Part shown: positions 1 through 12,794 of the stretch, piece by piece
Numbering within the stretch: position 1 is the first letter of the stretch
Layout of the letters: every line of letters begins with the position of its first letter
Source of the DNA: Molanna angustata
Lineage: Eukaryota; Arthropoda; Insecta; Trichoptera; Molannidae
Direction of reading: 5' to 3'
Length of the DNA: 64,000 bases
Assembly: GCA_963576475.1 (NCBI GenBank)
Contig: OY754970.1
Location: forward strand, 30,478,280 to 30,542,279
Position numbers and translations under genes: made by a program
The notes under the pieces: generated by a model
Database searches by the model: none
What the model was told of the DNA's origin: nothing
The model's input: the letters and a program-made list of their open reading frames with translations, nothing else

Positions 1-235
1 AAACTATACCTAGCCCTTCACCCCTCAATAATTATTCGTCTTTATGTTCCATCTCCTATGCGAAGGTTGGCGGCCATCGAGGCTATCTTCACCTTGTTCA
101 TGGTGGCCTGAAACAGTGACGTTGTGCTTTTTCTTGAAGTTATGGAGGTTATGGAGCCATAAAACTCTCCATCGTCCTGGTCCTCTTCCCTTTTGTGTCC
201 TTCCCTGAATCCCAAGCTGCAGGAGTAGGAACTAT
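1..235. other. GC-richer segment, unrecognised
   Basis: CGAAGGTTGGCGGCCATCGA and neighbouring sequence are unlike the AT-rich flank. The - strand has a short frame ending …MAANLRIGDGT before a stop. It is probably a decayed mobile element, but I cannot name the family. Confidence 0.3.
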
Positions 236-3200
236 TTTCCTCTCATTATAAGTATATTATAGTTTTTCTTCGTATATTGATTCCATTCCATAAAGTTATT
301 TAATCTCTAGAGATTCAACAGTCTTATTTATAATTACTTTAACTAATAAATTATTATTCTTGACCAAGTATTAATTGTATTTACTTTAAGAAGTGGTCCA
401 AGGTGAGTATTGAGGCAACAAAACGATAATTTAGTTAATTGACATTCAATATATTATTGAAGGTTAATTATTGTGTATCTGAACTTTTAGTGTATGTATG
501 CTGTATGGATTCATTTGAATTTTTATTGAAAGGCTATAAAATTATTTTACGATTCGTATTTTCTTCAAGATGTTTAAAGTACATACCTACATACATACAT
601 TTGCAGTCGATCTTTAAATAGATAATGTGAATTAATTACCTTTATAAAATGCGTTGAATTACTTAGATGCGAGTTGAAAATTAATATCTGCAAGAATTTA
701 TTTATGTTACTCTAACCCAAGTTTTCAAAACATGGATTTGATTTAATAAATTACAACCAAATATAATCAATCCCTGTTTTCAAGATTATTATGCTCTATA
801 TTGATATTCAATATTATGCCAACAACCTGATCATCGTGGAATGTAAACATGCATAGCGCATTAAGAAATTTATCAACGCCTTACGATTGTCATTCAATTG
901 CGATCTAAATATGTATGACGTCAAAGAAGTGTCCCAAGATCTCTGTAATTGATGATTTTATGAAATGCATCTAATTATATGAAACCATATACGCAAGACC
1001 AATAGAATTTAGAAGAAGCCCACTAACAACCACAAAGAAAAACATCGTATTACTGTTAATGAACCTGTAAAATTTTGGATTATTTTGTTGTATCAAATGT
1101 GTATTTATAGTTGTTACCACCGGACGTGAAAATCTCCAACATATTCAGTGTAGGTTTTTCTTCCTAATGGTTAGTGGTTTAAAGATAACAGCGCTGTTCA
1201 TAGGCAAAAATGGGAAAATAGTTTCATAGAAGACACGAAGTTGTATCGCATGGTGCAAAACAGAGTCGCCGACCATGACATTGGTTGCCAGCGGAAGCCA
1301 TCTAGCCGGAACATCGCGCCAATCCACACCGCTCTACTTACTACACTCGAATCAGCAAACGCGCTGATAAAAACGACTACACTTAACGGCCACCAAGTAA
1401 AAACAAACATTTAACTCCACGTATCCCAGGAGGCGATTTCAACTTTAAAACTACACATTTTAACACTAAACCAGGTTGCTTAAACGTCGCCTCGGCCATT
1501 TCGAAATGGAAACATTACTGCCAGCACTTTATACGCGATATCTCAGGGACGATAAGACTGAGAATTGTTTCGAGGAATTCTCTCTCTTGCCGTAGACGGT
1601 CGTAAATCTCATTTTCGTATGACAGTACACTTTATCCTCTTGCGATTTTGATACACGAGCGAGCTTCGTAAATAATTATTTAATGGAATCATAACTTTTA
1701 TGATTCCCTAAAGCGAGATTCCTTTAAAAACAACACCCGTAGTACAAGACCAGCGATACAGAAACATGATCTTTATTATTAGTCGGTACAAATTTGTTTA
1801 TGCCTTGCTAGTGTGTCGGATAATGGTCGTGTTTTGTAGAAATTTTATAGGTAATTACTTGAAGTTGTTTTCATTGAACGTTTAATAAGAGATGATGAAG
1901 CAGCACCGGTAGGAATATAGCTATTAGCGCGGGTTATCTTATGGTCTATAGTAGCGTGGCAGATATGTCATTTTCTTTAGTCTATTGAAAGGAATGCACG
2001 CATAAAAACTGGCAACAAGTCACCGTGTCATTTCATCTCACGAACATGATCGAATAAAAAAAAACGAATATCTATTATAGTTTAGTTCTTTGTACCTACT
2101 AAAATGTTTCACTAATCCAATTCTTTGTTATATGTTGTTAAAGTATTAGATCTTGATAACAAATGATTAGTTTTTTTCTATTTTTGCATACATACATACT
2201 GTCATGCCATTTCCGTGTTATTGGGGTAGGCAAAAAGAACTGAGCGCCATATCCTTTGTCTTTGTATTAATTAATCGTCTGACTCACATTCATACATCTT
2301 TGCATATTGCATGCTCTTCTGTAATTCTAACATTTTCTTATTTCGTTATGTTATTATGGTCGAGCCAATACTTTCTTGGCAAGCCCTACTATTTTACCTT
2401 CTCTTTTATTTCATTGTTATATAAAATCACTGTTGGCAATAAACAATCTAAAACGTGTTATCAAAAGGGAAATGATTTAAAAAATCATTTTTTTATTTAC
2501 TTGCATTTAAAGTTATCCTATTAGTAAGCAAAGTATAATAATGTCAAAATATATTTTGGTATCGGTATGTCTTCTTATTTGTATCAAATAATTTATTTTT
2601 ATAAATGTTCAAATAACGCCAATGCGATATTTATTTACTTTTTCTGGTTAAAACGATCCAATGCACTCTTGATTTGAAAACTATTGCCTTCAGGCAGTTC
2701 GTATCAATCAACCGACATTTAGTAGAGGTAATTAAATTAGTTCTGTTGTTTATTGTTATTTTTGTACAGTTAAATTCTCAAATAAATTCCTTGTTTAAAA
2801 ATATGTTACACATACATACGTAATATTATGCAAGTTTACAAGTAGAAACATAATATTCACATATCCTGAAATTTGGACGAAAACATCATCTATCGGGTAG
2901 ACGCGAAACCTATGTACAATACACATACCTACTATATTGATTTGCATGCATTGGGATATTTAGACCAAGAAAAAAATTGTCTATAAAGATATTTCCTTCT
3001 TTTAAAAATATTATCATTTTAATGTATTTATGTTAACCGAAACGGAATTTTTCCATTAGAGGTTGTGGAAAACTATTTTCCTATGTGCTTTTACTAGACC
3101 CAGCTATAGCATCTTCAGATGCATAAATTATAGATACCTTCTCTGTTTTAATTATTTATTCGATGTGAATGAAATAAAACTTTTTTTAATAAACCAAATT

Positions 3201-3790
3201 AAATTTTCATCGTTTTAAATATGCAACGTAAGCTATGGTCGATTTTCTGGTATTTATATAGACAAAGGTGCATTTCAGAATTATATTTTACAGACAATTT
3301 ATAAGTTCGTGATGTAGAAAAACTATACATAAGTTACAATGGCTCGTTGAGGCGTTTCTCACGTACACTTATATTATAGAGAAGACGACCTTGGAACGAG
3401 TATTCTTCCGTCGATTCCAAACTAGATTATTGATTAAATATACATAGTATATCAAGTGTGCGTCATGTGGTACATAGGAAAATAAGGCGGATTTTATTTG
3501 TATTTTGTAATTTTCTATTCGTGTATCTGAGCGGAAATATGATTTCAATATCGAATGCAAAAACAGCGTTTAATTTCAAGTGATTTGGTTACCACAAGGC
3601 GCCTCTGAGACTTCTTACTTTATGCCAGAATTAATATATCAAAAGTATGGCACCAATAATTTTTCTATTCTTTCTCTTCTTGGTTTAGGTTGAAAAAACC
3701 TTTTTTTGTGCTATTAAACTCACTTCTAATTAAATTATCTATTTAAGTAATAATAGTTTTCCTTCTGTAAATGGCAAGTGTATAAATACC
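236..3790. other. AT-rich non-coding DNA
   Basis: No protein, RNA gene or repeat family is recognised. 1100-1640 is a little richer in GC (AAGCCATCTAGCCGGAAC, CAAACGCGCTGATAA) and could be an old exon or element, with - strand frames of 60-70 codons that look accidental. Short TACATACA runs are scattered through it. Confidence 0.5.
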
Positions 3791-3792
3791 AA

Positions 3793-3890
3793 TTTCTTAA
3801 CTATTTAGTATTTCCAGCCTTGACAAGCAAGTACTGCTGGAAATCTAACTCAGGACGACTGCATAGAAGCATAAAGATTTATTATTATTA
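3793..3890 (-). mobile_element. SINE family C fragment
   Basis: TTTCCAGCCTTGACAAGCAAG and the following CTCAGGACGACTGCATAGAAG parallel the body and head of the element at 16970-17113. It ends in an ATT-rich run. Much of the middle is lost. Confidence 0.5.
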
Positions 3891-4489
3891 TGGGACACGA
3901 TTGATACTTTCCGTTAGAAGTTAAACGTTTATGAAACTGTTAAAATTTTGTACATAATATTTGCACGTTGTATTTAATTAATCCTACGTAATATTTAAAC
4001 TATTTTATTAGACTTTTTTGTTGTTGAAGGTTAATATTTTTATTTACTTACCATGTTTAGAAAGTGTATTTTTTTCAAATGATTCATCGATTTATCAGGA
4101 GATTATGATAATATAAATATATAGGTGTATTCATTTATTGATATTCAAAGTACATTTCTGTAATGTTTGTATTTTTTTATTTAACATGTTCCGGGTATTT
4201 TGTGATTGTAGAATATTTATCAGGGGACCAGATGCGGACAATGGTCTATTCAACCGCAGAATTATCTGATCCAAATCGTCACGTACTGTTTCAATAAATC
4301 GCTTGTTGTGGAACAGCAATTGTTTCGACTGCTCCAACTTACATTATATGGAATCATATTATTGTTTGTTGTTGAAGACTTTCAACTTACAATAATGTTG
4401 GTCCTGGCATTCTATGCGATGTCACGCCCCAACCAATGTGAACTTCTTTGAATTATACATATTTTTGATTGAGTTTTGATTAGGATGTG

Positions 4490-4700
4490 GGTCGTGGCAG
4501 AGCAGTTAGCACGCTGAGTTTGTAATCCAGTGGTCGCGAGTTAGTAATCCAGTGGTCGCGAGTTTGTAATCCAGTGGTCCTGAGTTAGTAATCCAGTGGT
4601 CGCGAGTTAGTAATCCAGTGGTCGCGAGTTATTAATCCAGTGGTCGCGAGTTTGAATACTGCCACGACCGATTTCATTCACCTATGTTTATTTATTTAAT
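4490..4700 (+). mobile_element. tRNA-derived SINE (family A) with six 22-bp repeats in its head
   Basis: The head begins GGTCGTGGCAGAGCAGTTAGC and closes with its complement CACGACC at 4663-4669, the acceptor-stem pair of a tRNA. Between them the anticodon-to-T-arm segment (GTAATCCAGTGGTCGCGAGTT) occurs six times at exact 22-bp steps starting at 4522, 4544, 4566, 4588, 4610 and 4632. The head is therefore 180 bases instead of about 70. The body after CGATTTC diverges from the 35.6-kb copy within about 40 bases. Confidence 0.85.
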
Positions 4701-6653
4701 ATTTTGTACAAAATATCAACAAATATAAAGCACACTGGCGGGCTTATTTCCATTTGGCAATTTATCCCAACCAACCAGATTACAAAGTATGACAAAATTA
4801 TGTATGTATATCAAAAACGATTGAAGGCGATAAATTGAAAAACAAAAAAAAAATCGTGGCAAATAAGATTGGAATAGAACAAGGAGAGGAAATCGGTATC
4901 AAGTGTTCAGGGATTATTCCTTTTTTTTAGTTTTTTCTTGAAAATACAAAGCAATATCCGGATTTAAACTATTCCAATCTTGCCGATTGTATGTACTTCG
5001 AACGATGAGCTATTAAATTCTGTGTTATGCTTATGCTTTAGGTGAACGCAATTAACAATAAAAATTACCCCAATTCTCGTATAGAGGCAAACTTCTCTAC
5101 TTTTAACCTTTTGGTACCATATTTCTAGTCTAGTATTAATTTTATTTTCCAAATACAGCATAATACAGGTTTATTTTGACCATTGCGTTGTACCTAAACG
5201 AGCAGGTACACATGGAATAAATAATACAATAATTATTGTTCAATTAAGTAACGTATACAATTTTTATACGATAATATAACTCAATAAACTTTTTTTCAAT
5301 ATTTGAAACTGTCACTTCCTGATTGAACTCCTTAATCACATAAAATTTTAATTCGCGTTTGCGAACTAAATTAAATAGAACGAAAAGTTATATATTATTT
5401 TTTTCGTCATTATTCTATGTGAAACGATTTTATGATTTTACGTCAGACCGCATTTTTTTCCCTTTGTGTAGTTGCTCTCCAATAATTTAGGAAAGTGCAT
5501 GATTGTGAAGACGTGGTGAGTGGTGAGTAAGTAGTAAGAGGGGACACTCATCATTCTGATTTTGATCATTGATTTTTTTTTTTGTTTCTCGTTACGTGAC
5601 CGTGGAAAACGTAACGAGAAACAAGAAGGATTTGAAGATTAATTTTCGGCATAGAGATTTTCGATGAAAAAAGACGAAGACTTGCTGGTATGATGAATTA
5701 CGTTCCTCCGAAACTGGTTGTTGGTCATCTCTACCTCAGACGAGCCTTTTATAGATATCCCTCCAAGTTTATCGCTGCTGGGTTGTTGATATTACTCACA
5801 CCTCGACATTCATTTTGTTAGAGATGATTTAACATAAAAATGTTATGCTTTCAAAATTAACATGATTTATGCAGGTTCCACGGTGCACAACAAAACACAA
5901 CTCCGTGTTGTTATTATGCGGGCATTCGAGGAGGGTGCAGTATTTAAAAAGGCAGTATATGACTCGACTCTGCATTTCTGCCTTCATAATGCAATTGTTG
6001 ACTTAGAGTCTTTTTTTTATCTTTATATAGCACATAGAATGTTTCTTTTTTGCTTCAAACCGACGTCTTTTGAATGCTGCATAAAATAATATAAATCATT
6101 TGTCGACGAACAATAATTCTTGGTGATCTATTATATCGTTGAAATAAGACACCGTTATTTTTCAAATGGAATTTGTCATTTTGATATCTGACATTGATTG
6201 CCTCATACTTAATATACTTTTACTTTTAGGAGTATTCTTGGCACGTTTATAATTATATAAATTCAGTAAAATTTCATATTTTTATTTTATTTTATGATAC
6301 TCTGGGAACAGACAGTTATATACGCCTTGTGAAAAACATAAAACTATATATATACAAAACAATTAAGTTCCCTAATGCTTTTATACAATCAAAATCTTTA
6401 CATTACAAAATATAAACAAGAACAAAAAAAGTACTTATTTATTAAGAATTTGGCGTACAAACCTCTATAAAACAGGAAGGGAGAGGGAATAGAGGGATAG
6501 GAATAACCTCGAAGATTTTCAATTTCGCCCCAATAGATCACACCAACAACAGCTCCACCCGGGACCTAAATTTACCAAAGTTATCATGAAAAATGTTCAG
6601 TGTTTGCGAATAATTTAATTTGTTGTAATTAAATAAAATCTTATTCAATTTAT
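4701..6653. other. AT-rich non-coding DNA
   Basis: Apart from the hairpin at 5582 nothing is recognised. Frames of 65-75 codons have no protein-like composition. 6440-6560 holds GAAGGGAGAGGGAATAGAGG and a C-rich end of unknown origin. Confidence 0.5.
5582..5624. repeat. Perfect 16-bp hairpin
   Basis: TTGTTTCTCGTTACGT (5582-5597) and its exact reverse complement (5609-5624) flank the loop GACCGTGGAAA. It is too short for a typical miRNA precursor, and the flanks do not extend the stem. Confidence 0.75.
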
Positions 6654-7180
6654 TACTCCTCACTAACTAAAGGGTGGGAAAGTGAATGTGAAGTGGTGGA
6701 AAGTGGGAAGTTATATCACAATTTTTAAGGATATTTTTTTATTGCAGATTATCAACTACTATCGTGCTGAGATTGTAATCTGGAAGTTTTATCACAATGT
6801 ATATGTGTGTGCGCTATGTGCTGTGTGCTATGTACGGCGTACAAATTTTACAAATTCGTATATCTAATACTCAGACCCCATTAGATTTTGAAGAATATCT
6901 GAATAGTGCTTCTCAATTTTTTTAACTGTCAAATATTTCAAAGTGACCCCAAGCTCAGGAAACTTATAGTTTGAAAATTTTATTTTCAAATTGGTAATAA
7001 GGCACATCGCTTTCATAAAATGGCATTGAAGAAATATCAAATTTTCATAGTGAAATATTTAAATAAAAAGATAATTAAACAAACTCATTTCATAAAATTT
7101 TGAGTACTTTATATCGTGGGTGACTTGTTAGTGAGGAGTTAAGCGTTGGCCACAACCCACTCGTTTTTTTTTTTTTTTTT
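6654..7180 (+). repeat. ~510-bp non-coding dispersed repeat, copy 1
   Basis: It starts ACTCCTCACTAAC and carries its inverse GTTAGTGAGGAGT near the other end, followed by TTGGCCACAACCCACTCG and a run of T. Shared internal landmarks with the copies at 12795 and 58408 are AGATTATCAACTACT, GACCCCATTAGATTTTGAAG and AAGTGACCCCAAGCTCAGG. There is no coding capacity. The 11-13-bp inverted ends plus an outer tail do not fit a standard MITE cleanly. Confidence 0.8.
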
Positions 7181-7984
7181 ATATCCTAAAGCTTGTAAGG
7201 TATTCATTTTACAATAATATGACTATATCCGTAATTAAAAATTCACCCAAAAAATTGATCATTTAATTATCAACGTGTCTTCATCCATTTTTATTTCATT
7301 TTACAGATTACAGAGTCATATCCATAATATGTGTATATCCACAAAATTATACCGGCATATGGACCAGTGAAGACTCTCTGTATAACCGATATTTTAATCA
7401 ATAATTTAATCAATAAATACACAAATAAATTAATTAATTAACATACAAAAATATGAAGTTAAATAGAGCAATCGTGAAGCGAACACCATGTTTCGTTTAT
7501 TTTATTATATTTCGTGATTAAGGATCAGATTATTCGAATAATCTACATACACCTCTCCTAAACTGTGAAAATACGTCCTGACCACCGAATAACCTATTAT
7601 ACTAACTTATTATCATCCACTAGGAATGTTATTTAAAACAAATGTCAAATCATACAATTAGTTGCATGTAACACATGAGATCCAACTGTCGATAGCGATA
7701 GTATGTATAGTTGAAGAATAAGTACCTAACTATTAACCCATAAAACCAAATTATTGAATATTTTAAGATATTTTGTTTTCAATACAACACATATAGGTAT
7801 GAATGTCAAGATAGGATAGTATGGAGGTCAGTCCTTTTTTCCTACCCAGAATATGAAAACAGCATGATGGTATGTATGTTTGTTTGGAGATTATGTATCA
7901 AACTAAATAATGATTTATGGTACCCAACTACGTATTAGTAAATATTGTATTTTTGTGTGGTGGGTGCATGGATGTAGAGATGTA
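7181..7984. other. AT-rich non-coding DNA with a LINE 3'-end trace
   Basis: GCATGATGGTATGTATG near 7863 resembles the 3' end of the LINE at 10143-11127. The rest is AT-rich with no signal. Confidence 0.45.
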
Positions 7985-8105
7985 TTGTATCAATATAATA
8001 TTGTAAATATCCAACCTCGAAACAGGCGTAGTCCAAGTGAGGTTGGGATAGTATTTATAAATAATGATATAAATATCGAGATGGTATAAAATAAATAAAT
8101 AAACT
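7985..8105 (+). mobile_element. LINE 3'-UTR fragment
   Basis: TATCCAACCTCGAAACAGGC and AAGTGAGGTTGGGATAG are followed by AT-rich sequence and AAATAAATAAATAAACT, resembling the 3' UTR and tail of insect Jockey/R1-like LINEs as I recall them. It lies just before the Jockey-like remnant at 8125. Confidence 0.4.
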
Positions 8106-8124
8106 CTAAAACTCTAAAAAAATT

Positions 8125-8771
8125 TCGTCAGTTGTGTGGAACCCGCAGTATAACATATACATTGATGGTATTGAGCGAATACAGAAGATATTTATCAAAT
8201 ACCTATGTATGTATGTTATAAATTTGGAATCAACAATAATATGTTTTTACAACAACTTTATATAAGACGTAGAAACAGTGATTTAATGTTCTTGTATGAT
8301 CTATCAAATAATAATATTGACTGCCATGAACTGCTAAACGAAATAAAATTTAACGTACCGATTAGACGGACTAGACACTCATCACTTTTTTATTTAAATA
8401 AATGTAACACAAACATCGGTAAAAATGCTTCCTTATACAGATGTATTATTTCATTTACAAATTTGGAGAGTATATCGAAAGACATAGACATTCTACACAT
8501 GAAAAGACATTTGTATAAGAATGAAATTCGTTTTATATAACAATCAATAAGACAGTGACTGTTATCCTTTCTTCCTTTCCCTCCCCTCTCCTCTCCCTTC
8601 TTAAAACTTAATAGCGATTATCAATTACAATTAAACTCAAAGGTGAATCGGTTTGATATTCATGTATGAAAATCCTTCCATCGGGTAACTAATATATATT
8701 TACAATAATGTATATACATATGTGTTATCAATTAAAGAATATTGTGTATTCACTTTTAAAAAAAAAAAAAA
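8125..8771 (+). pseudogene. Jockey-like LINE, C-terminal remnant
   Basis: An open stretch to 8538 encodes …IERIQKIFIKYL…, then RRRNSDLMFLYDL.NNNIDCHELL and later FYLNKCNTN. This is the pattern seen at the C-terminus of Jockey-type non-LTR retrotransposon ORF2 (…RR..DL.FLY.L.N..ID.PELL…). A 230-base 3' UTR-like stretch ends in a run of A at 8759-8771, marking the 3' end. The reverse transcriptase and endonuclease are missing, so this is a 5'-truncated insertion with no expected activity. The family assignment is from memory of the motif order. Confidence 0.65.
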
Positions 8772-9263
8772 CTATTAAGTCTTCTTAGATATTGCGTATA
8801 ATCGACTGTCATACAAATTGTATGAAGCGAAGTCGTCACTAAATTCAATTTTTATAAAAATTGTTAATAAAAATTGAGATGTACTACTACAATGTTATTA
8901 TTTTTTACAACAAATTAAATTATCTAGTTGGGGTGTTTCGGCTTTTTTCGACATTATTAAAAACTTTGGAAATAAAGGCAGCTAAACACATATATTTATC
9001 ATAAAAAATGCTTTTCTCAATAAAAAAATGTTCGAGAAACTCAATGAACCGAGCAAATCGTAAATAAAAGGTCACATGTAAAGTTAAAATGATCTTGAGA
9101 GTGTTATTAGATTAGTGATGTACATAAATAGGACATCCTCCACAACATTCTGTCGTAGAGGATGTCTAATTTATAAGTAAATTTCGTTTGTTAATAATGA
9201 ATATAATTTTAACCTGTAACCTTTATTTGCAATAAACCTTCATAATTTGACCCTTAGTGAACT

Positions 9264-9575
9264 CTTTATAAATTGAAAACATGTTGTTTGAGGCCCTCAA
9301 ATGTTTCACGAGGCGTAAAATCTGTAATTAAATTATACCCTCATCGAGTACACATTTCATCAACAAAATATTCAAATCAACAAGTATCTGCGTCAGTGAG
9401 AGTGGGCACATACATAATTCGACAAATATGTCAAGATTCTGGCATATTCCTTGAAAATACCAATTTCGGGGTGGGAACTATGACCGCGGCTGTTTTCTTC
9501 GTAGCCTTCGTCCGTTCGTATGAATTATTTAACCGAATTGTTGTTGTTTTGAACCATCAATGAATATCTTATGAA
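9264..9575 (-). pseudogene. Possible LINE RNase H remnant
   Basis: The - strand has FIDGSKQQQ near 9565 and, in another frame, AAVIVPTPKLVFSRNMPE, reminiscent of the IF.DGSK… start and the following strand of RNase H domains in I/R1-type LINEs. The 96-codon + strand frame here shows no recognisable protein. The call is weak because the catalytic residues beyond the first Asp cannot be followed. Confidence 0.25.
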
Positions 9576-10142
9576 ACATTATAACGAAGTATGAATTTTT
9601 GTTTTCGCCATCACGAAGATCCTTAAATTATCATCGTTATTCAAGATATATTTTTATATTAGTCAGGAATCAATTTCGTACAAGTCTCAAATTTTGCCTT
9701 CAAATGTTTTTTTCGATACCTACAAGAATAGAGTTAGAGATTCACTTATATCAAATTCAAGCATTCAAAGTTGTTAATCTTTAGGGTCTGGACAGATTCC
9801 TGAAGTAATAAAGACGTATTAACGAGTCTATAATGAAGTAAATAGTAAATTTTGAAAATCTTTTCCCTAGTACCCTCAAAAGATACGTCTTTGAAACAAA
9901 GAACAGTTTATTTTAACATCTATATTCTAGTGCGTGAGAATTTTGAAATTTAAATGTGTTAAATACTTTTCTTGATGAATTAGTAATATAATAAAACCCT
10001 TTTTTTAATTTTTATCGTAAATATCTAACTAAACTACAAGACATATGAAGTAGATTTTTTACTTCATTCGAAAGAGAATATGAAAACCTATCGACTGAGT
10101 TTTTTTTTTACTATTTTGATAATTTATCTACTATTATTATTG

Positions 10143-11127
10143 ATGAATAAGGGGGTGAAGCAAGGCTGCGTATTATCCCCATGGCTGTTCAATCTCTATA
10201 TTGATCACTGCGTAAGAGCACTAAAGAATGAAAATATAGGCCCGACACTAAATACTGTAAATGTACGTGATTTGATGTATGCAGATGATAAAGTAGTGAT
10301 TGCTGAGTGTGCGGATGAGTTACAGTATTTAGTGAATAAAGTGTATGAAGGATGCCTGCAGAACGGACTGAGAATGAATGTGAGTAAATCTAAGATATTG
10401 GTATTCGAAAAAACTGAAAGTATGACTCCGTGTAGAATAAAAGTAGAGAACGAATGGCTAGAACAAGTAGAGGAATATTTGTACTTGGGGAGTATGTTTG
10501 AAAGGAATGGAAGACCTGATAAAGACATTGAAAGAAGAGTTATGGCAGGTAACAAAATAAACGGAGCTCTCAGACCAGTAATGTCCGATCCAAGCATCTC
10601 AAAGGAAGCCAAAATTGCCGTACATAATGCAATTGTAGTGCCCACTTTGATGTATGCCAGTGAAACATGGACGTGGCAAAAGACGCATGAAAGTAGAATA
10701 AATGCTGTGGAAATGAGATCACTAAGAAGAGTATGTAATAGAACGATATATGATAGAATAAAAAATGAGGACATAAGGAGAGAATGCAAGATAAAGAAGG
10801 ATATTATATGTAAAATGAAAGTGAATGCTTTGAGGTGGTTTGGACATATAGAAAGAATGAATGATGAACGACTGACCAAAAAAATATACATGGGTGTAAG
10901 AGATGGAGTGAATAGTAGGGGCCGCCCCAGAAAGGGATGGCATGACCATGTGAATGATATTTTGAATGAAGGAAATATTAGAAGCTTGAATAATCGACGA
11001 GCATGTATGAGACGATGTATGGATGTAAAGGAAGCTAGTAATGTATGCAAAAATAGAGGAGTATGGCGCTCGGTTCTCTCTGCTTACCCCGTAAGGGATA
11101 TGGCGTGATGGTATGTATGTATGTATT
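10143..11127 (+). pseudogene. 5'-truncated LINE with an open reverse-transcriptase C-terminal frame
   Basis: The frame runs to the stop at 11106 and keeps RT motifs: GVKQGCVLSPWLFNLYID, then the catalytic LMYADD, then GLRMNVSKSK and YLGSMF. A conserved tail follows with LRWFGHIERM and SRGRPRKGW. This is the usual order in RTE-like non-LTR retrotransposons of insects, though the clade is uncertain. The N-terminal endonuclease and RT fingers are absent. The open frame extends upstream to an ATG at 10080 in unrelated AT-rich flank, which adds a hydrophobic leader by chance. The 3' end is GATGG(TATG)n. About 320 codons without a stop suggest a fairly young insertion. Confidence 0.85.
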
Positions 11128-12207
11128 ATTATTGATATTTAAACGAAAAACTCTTCATTTTACCGTATTTTCACGTTAAAATATTGTATATTACAGATTT
11201 GGTGATATAGAATATTAGTTTATGTTTCATACGCAGAAGGTGACAAATGCACATTGTACAATCCCGTATGTCCAAGGTCATAGGCGTTATCAAGGGCCTT
11301 TATTTAAATACACAAAAAAGAGAAGCATTATAAACAATTATTGTATTTAAAACTGCATTTTCTTGTTTATATGGTGGTGGTTATTCTAAAAAAAAAACAG
11401 AATCAAGTTACTTTATATCGATATTTGTAGGTAAATAAATAAGAATATCAATCTACATTCAAAATTCTTAATTTTTCTGCTTCCTTGTGCTACAACATTT
11501 GTTAACTTATTTATCCTCTATTTCGTAATGTTAAGCAAGATCGCTGGTGGATAGTATGGATCATTGGTTATTGAATCTTTGGCAATGATTTAATCGAGTT
11601 GCTTTTTCGATCTTTCAAAGAAATAAATACGTAATAGACAACGCATTCTACGAAGTCTACAGCACTCGAGAAGAAAATGAACTAACGCGTTATATGACTT
11701 ACCATTTTAATTGTTCGTAATAAATACCAACCTTTATAGTTGAACTTTATGTTCTCAAGATCGTATCTCTGTTAAAGAGACACAGTGCGAACAACTTTAA
11801 CGAGCTTAGACTAATTTATTATATTTTTCAGAGTTTAGAACATCCAACTAAATAATATATAGGGAATATATTATATTTCATTCATAATTAAATAATTTTA
11901 CTGTTGTTGGTATAGTCATAGTTTTCGCAGAATGACTTTATGATAATTACTAGCTTTTAAAATAACAATACATTATTTGTACTGTACCTACATTTATAGA
12001 AGTTGTATTCCCTTATATCGTCTGTTATTATAATTATTATACACACATGTGTATGTTTTATTTTCCTATCTATGTAGTTATTTTTTTATGATGAATACGT
12101 GCCGAGAAAATGAATTAAAACTAATAACTACCTATCGTCACATGTATTTTTTTTTATCATGAATCTTCCTTGCACCCTGCGCAATTCAAATAAGTATCTT
12201 AAAATAT
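11128..12207. other. AT-rich non-coding DNA
   Basis: No gene, repeat or structured signal is recognised between the LINE and the family A SINE. Confidence 0.5.
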
Positions 12208-12396
12208 TTTTTTTTTCTTTTTTTTTATAAAAAATGAATATGTCCTTGTTAAACAAGTACATATACATCTTCCTACGTTCCCTAAAATAAGCAAATAAAT
12301 GCTTGTGCTTAGGTGAACGAAATCGGTCGAGGCAGGATTCGAACTCGCGACCACTGGATTACTAGCCCAGCGCGCTAACCGCTCTGCCACCGACCC
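12208..12396 (-). mobile_element. tRNA-derived SINE (family A), near full length
   Basis: On the - strand this reads GGGTCGGTGGCAGAGCGG…TTCGAATCCTGCC, with a tRNA-like A box, B box (GAGTTCGAATCC) and acceptor pairing. It continues through a body with ACAAGGACATATTCATT and ends in a broken poly(A). It is the same family as the copy at 35584. The anticodon loop differs (CTAGTAA against CTAACAA). It is not a functional tRNA because the acceptor has a mismatch and it continues into the SINE body. Confidence 0.88.
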
Positions 12397-12794
12397 ATCT
12401 AATTTTTAATGGAGATGTTTTCAAATTAAAATAGTTAGGTATAATTTTTCCAAACAACAATAATAGCGAATCAAAACGTTTAAAAAAATAATACGAGGAG
12501 ATAATAATAATAGAAATTGAGGGTATTGAAGAACGCAGATGGAATATCATTCAAGAATAATATTATGTAGATACTTCCTATCTTTCCTCTTAATTTTTTT
12601 TTTACACATTTAAGACAACGTTTCATTTTAACTTAAATGATTTGCACTTGAAAAGAAACTTATAAAATATCACTGGAGGAAAGGAATAAAAAAACTCGTC
12701 TAGTGAGGCAGTAAATTTCAAAAAGGAACAATTATAAATAGTATGTTTACTATAAATATAAGTATAGTTATTTTTGCTATTATTATATGTAAAA

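Noticed and set aside
10205..11050. 281-codon - strand frame
   Set aside because: It is antisense to the LINE reverse-transcriptase frame.
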